A stretch of DNA of 33,657 nucleotides from Planctomycetota bacterium (GTDB lineage: Bacteria; Planctomycetota; UBA8108; UBA1146). The notes below the pieces were generated by a model. That model did not search any database. It was given only the letters and a program-made list of their open reading frames with translations, and was not told the DNA's origin. The position numbers and the translations under genes are program-made. The stretch lies in assembly GCA_002711105.1 (NCBI GenBank), contig PAIH01000044.1, forward strand, positions 1 to 33,657, in the 5' to 3' direction. Below, piece after piece: positions 31,579-33,657 of the stretch; the first letter of the stretch is position 1, and each line of letters opens with the position of its first letter.

Positions 31579-33426
31579 ATGTCGTCAATAGTCAACGCTG
31601 AAGCTCTCGTAGAATGTGTACCCAACATCTCCGAGGGACGTGACCGCCAGAAGATTGATCTCATCGTTGCTGCGGCATCCGCCGTGGATGATGTCGATGT
31701 CCTGGATGTCGATGCGGGCGCAGATACCAATCGTACAGTGATCACCCTCGTGGGGCCGCCCGATCCGATCGCCGAGGCCGCGTTCCGTCTGGTCGAAAAG
31801 GCTGCGGAGCTCATCGACATGAGCACGCACCAAGGTGCGCACGCCCGTCATGGTGCCACCGATGTCTGCCCCTTCATCCCCGTCAGTGGAATCTCGATGG
31901 AACAGTGCATCGAGATAGCAAGAGCGGTGGGAAAACGAATCGGTGAAGAGCTGGAGATCCCGGTCTACATGTATGATCGCGCCGCACTTCGTGAAGATCG
32001 TATGTCACTGGCGGACGTTCGGAGGGGTGAGTACGAGGCTCTCGCCGAGAAGATGACGGACGAACAATGGAAGCCGGACTTTGGACCGGCTCACTTCCTG
32101 CCTGGCCCCGGGGTCGTCACCGTCGGAGCCCGCGAGTTCCTGATCGCCTACAACGTGAACCTCAACACCCGCGACAAGAGCCAGGCCAACGATCTTGCCA
32201 TGGAAATCCGCGAAAAGGGTCGAGCAGTTCGGATCAATGCACGCACACCCTACTACTCAAGTGGTCAGCTGCTCCGCTATAGATCTGATCAAGGCATCTG
32301 GCCTTCAGGGATCACAGCGGAAGTATTTTCAAGTCTTGAAGAACTCGACCAACACCTTCGTACCCACGGAACTTCCCTCGAAAAGGAAGCCGATTTCTTC
32401 GGCCAAGATGTCTCCAGTCTCGATGGTGAGATGGTCATGAAAAGGGGCATGTTCCAGCACTGCAGGGCAGTCGGCTGGGTGATTCCCGAATACGGCCGGG
32501 CCCAGATATCCATCAATCTCACAGATTTCCACGTCACCAACATGCATCACGTTTTCGATGCCTGTCGCCAGCTCGCAGAAGATCGAGGTCTCATCATCAC
32601 CGGATCTGAGTTAGTGGGAGTAGCGCCTTATCCCGCCATCCGAGAAAGTGGAGAGCACTACCTGTCAAATCAGGGCTCCAGTCGTGGAATCCCTGTTAAA
32701 GACATCATTGCTACTGCCGTTCAATCGCTGGGGCTCTCGGACATCTCCGACTTCGATCCGAAACGCTCGGTGCTAGGAATGGCGGCGACTGATGGTCCTT
32801 TGACCCGACACCCCGTCAACGATTTTGTCGATGAGGTCTCGCGCGATTCTCCTGCTCCAGGAGGAGGCTCTATCGCGGCACTGGCTGGATCTCTCGGAGC
32901 AGCACTTTCTTCGATGGTGGCCAACCTCACCTTTGCAAAACGTAAATACCGCAAACGGCAATCTGAGATGGAATCCATCGCGATTCAGGCCCAACTTCTG
33001 AAAGATGATCTCCTGCGTGCGGTAGATCAGGATACGGAAGCCTTCGAGGGAGTGATCAAGGCGATGCGTCTCCCCCAGAGTAACCCCGAGCAGAAGCAAG
33101 CACGGGCCAACGCTATCGAGGTTGGTTATCGCCACGCAACGGAAGTCCCACTGGTCACGGCAGAACTATGCCTGGAGGTGATGAAGCTGGCCCTCCAGGC
33201 TTCACAACGGGGCCTACCAGCGGGGATCACCGATGCGGGCACCGCCACCTGGATGGCCCGAGCCGGACTCGAAGGAGCGATCCTCAACGTGAGGGTCAAT
33301 CTGGTCGAGGTCAAAGACGAGAAGTGGCGAACCGCCATCGAGGAGCAGATTCAAACCCTCCAGGAGGACTCCCAAGGCCTGTTGGAGCAATGTCAGCAAC
33401 AATTGGAGGAAATCTTGGGATCCTGA
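31579..33426 (+). CDS. ftcD: Bifunctional formimidoyltransferase-cyclodeaminase
   Basis: The ATG at 31579 is preceded by GGGAGGA and gives 615 residues; a TTG one codon earlier is in frame. The N-terminal ~300 residues are the glutamate formimidoyltransferase (LVECVPNISEGRD, HQGAHARHGATDVCPFIP, LPGPGVVTVGAREFLIAYNVNL). The C-terminal ~200 residues are the cyclodeaminase (VNDFVDEVSRDSPAPGGGSI, ALSSMVANLTFAKRKY, TDAGTATWMA). Together they transfer a formimino group from formiminoglutamate to tetrahydrofolate and release ammonia to give methenyl-tetrahydrofolate, the last step of one histidine-breakdown route. The two parts are separate genes in many bacteria and fused in animals and some bacteria. 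No other hut genes are present in the window. Confidence 0.95.
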   Translation: MSSIVNAEALVECVPNISEGRDRQKIDLIVAAASAVDDVDVLDVDAGADTNRTVITLVGPPDPIAEAAFRLVEKAAELIDMSTHQGAHARHGATDVCPFIPVSGISMEQCIEIARAVGKRIGEELEIPVYMYDRAALREDRMSLADVRRGEYEALAEKMTDEQWKPDFGPAHFLPGPGVVTVGAREFLIAYNVNLNTRDKSQANDLAMEIREKGRAVRINARTPYYSSGQLLRYRSDQGIWPSGITAEVFSSLEELDQHLRTHGTSLEKEADFFGQDVSSLDGEMVMKRGMFQHCRAVGWVIPEYGRAQISINLTDFHVTNMHHVFDACRQLAEDRGLIITGSELVGVAPYPAIRESGEHYLSNQGSSRGIPVKDIIATAVQSLGLSDISDFDPKRSVLGMAATDGPLTRHPVNDFVDEVSRDSPAPGGGSIAALAGSLGAALSSMVANLTFAKRKYRKRQSEMESIAIQAQLLKDDLLRAVDQDTEAFEGVIKAMRLPQSNPEQKQARANAIEVGYRHATEVPLVTAELCLEVMKLALQASQRGLPAGITDAGTATWMARAGLEGAILNVRVNLVEVKDEKWRTAIEEQIQTLQEDSQGLLEQCQQQLEEILGS

Positions 33427-33478
33427 AGGATCTTTAGAGTAAATTCGGGGTTACTGTTACGGCAAGAGGCTGTAATTC

Positions 33479-33494
33479 TGGAGCTATACTTGCT
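33479..33494 (+). promoter_or_regulatory. Possible sigma-54 (-24/-12) or sigma-70 promoter
   Basis: TGGAGCTATACTTGCT has GG and GC 12 bp apart, and matches the sigma-54 pattern TGGCACG-N4-TTGCW at T, GG, C, TTGC and T. The same bases contain TATACT (33485-33490), five of six for a sigma-70 -10 box, but no fitting -35. A sigma-54 start would fall near 33505, at the ribosome site of the next gene, leaving a leader of only about 10 nt, which weakens that reading. Confidence 0.3.
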
Positions 33495-33514
33495 CCATGG
33501 AAACAAGGAGAACG

Positions 33515-33657
33515 ATGAAGCCTGCACTCATAATTTTGAGCATCCTGGTGGTCCTCACTGGCTACAGTGCCTACAACAATCAATACGAAACCCAGCAAGC
33601 TGTAGATCAGGCAGAACGGCTGAGCAAGCGCGTTGTCAGTCTTCAGGAGCGGCTGGA
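33515..33657 (+). CDS. Small membrane-anchored coiled-coil protein, 3'-truncated
   Basis: The ATG at 33515 has AAGGAG 4 nt upstream; an ATG at 33497 is in frame. Forty-seven residues are visible before the window ends. They comprise a short basic start, one hydrophobic helix (ALIILSILVVLTGYSAY, about residues 4-20), and then a charged helix with heptad-like spacing (QAVDQAERLSKRVVSLQERL). This layout resembles FtsB/DivIC-type or other bitopic coiled-coil proteins, but too little is visible to assign a family. It follows ftcD after 88 bp with a possible promoter of its own. Confidence 0.65.
   Translation, partial: MKPALIILSILVVLTGYSAYNNQYETQQAVDQAERLSKRVVSLQERL

Overview
The window reads as ordinary chromosome of a marine-type Planctomycetota bacterium. 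This is an inference from gene content: three secreted proteins end in the dockerin-like GDxNxDG domain followed by a Cys-bearing tail (DPTxDxLxC) that is common in that phylum, there is a lipoprotein-type sulfatase of planctomycete style, and rpoN, a SpoIIE-type phosphatase, DUF2891, DUF3500 and a very large AsmA-like protein occur among housekeeping genes. I found no tRNA, rRNA, insertion sequence, integrase or CRISPR array.

Layout. 1-6298 is the accessory part: the end of a calcium-loop beta-propeller/IPT/dockerin protein, a 13-bp tandem repeat, two tiny paralogous peptides with a double-glycine (bacteriocin/RiPP-type) leader, a class I SAM methyltransferase directly behind them, a sulfatase, and two paralogous cohesin-like/dockerin secreted proteins on the minus strand. 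6419-10274 (minus) is regulatory: a SpoIIE/PP2C sensor phosphatase, a STAS antagonist and an atypical PII protein in one overlapping operon, followed by rpoN behind a structured leader. 10409-14166 holds an MFS transporter and the minus-strand set rimO-pgsA-pgpA (ribosome modification and phosphatidylglycerol synthesis). 14311-15309 is a DUF2891 protein.

15306-22407 (minus) is a long housekeeping operon transcribed tpiA-secG-yicC-gmk-rpoZ-coaC-coaB-ftsK, linking glycolysis, secretion, RNA processing, nucleotide supply, transcription, coenzyme A synthesis (CoaB and CoaC as two separate genes) and chromosome translocation. An SDR oxidoreductase lies upstream of it on the same strand, divergent from a BtpA-family gene. 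24539-30282 (plus) is a tightly coupled run: gamma-carbonic-anhydrase-like protein, tsaB, alr and a 1098-residue AsmA-like protein. It is followed by a DUF3500 protein, a fused formimidoyltransferase-cyclodeaminase, and the start of a small membrane-anchored coiled-coil protein cut by the window edge.

The best candidate for something undescribed is the cassette at 1531-2974: two Cys-free, Lys/Ser/Asn-rich peptides with LSDE(Q/E)LxDIAGG leaders and an adjacent methyltransferase. Second is the phosphatase-STAS-PII operon, which would join partner-switching signalling to a PII protein that lacks the usual uridylylation tyrosine and C-terminal arginines. Both functional readings are inference; the sequences themselves are plainly visible.
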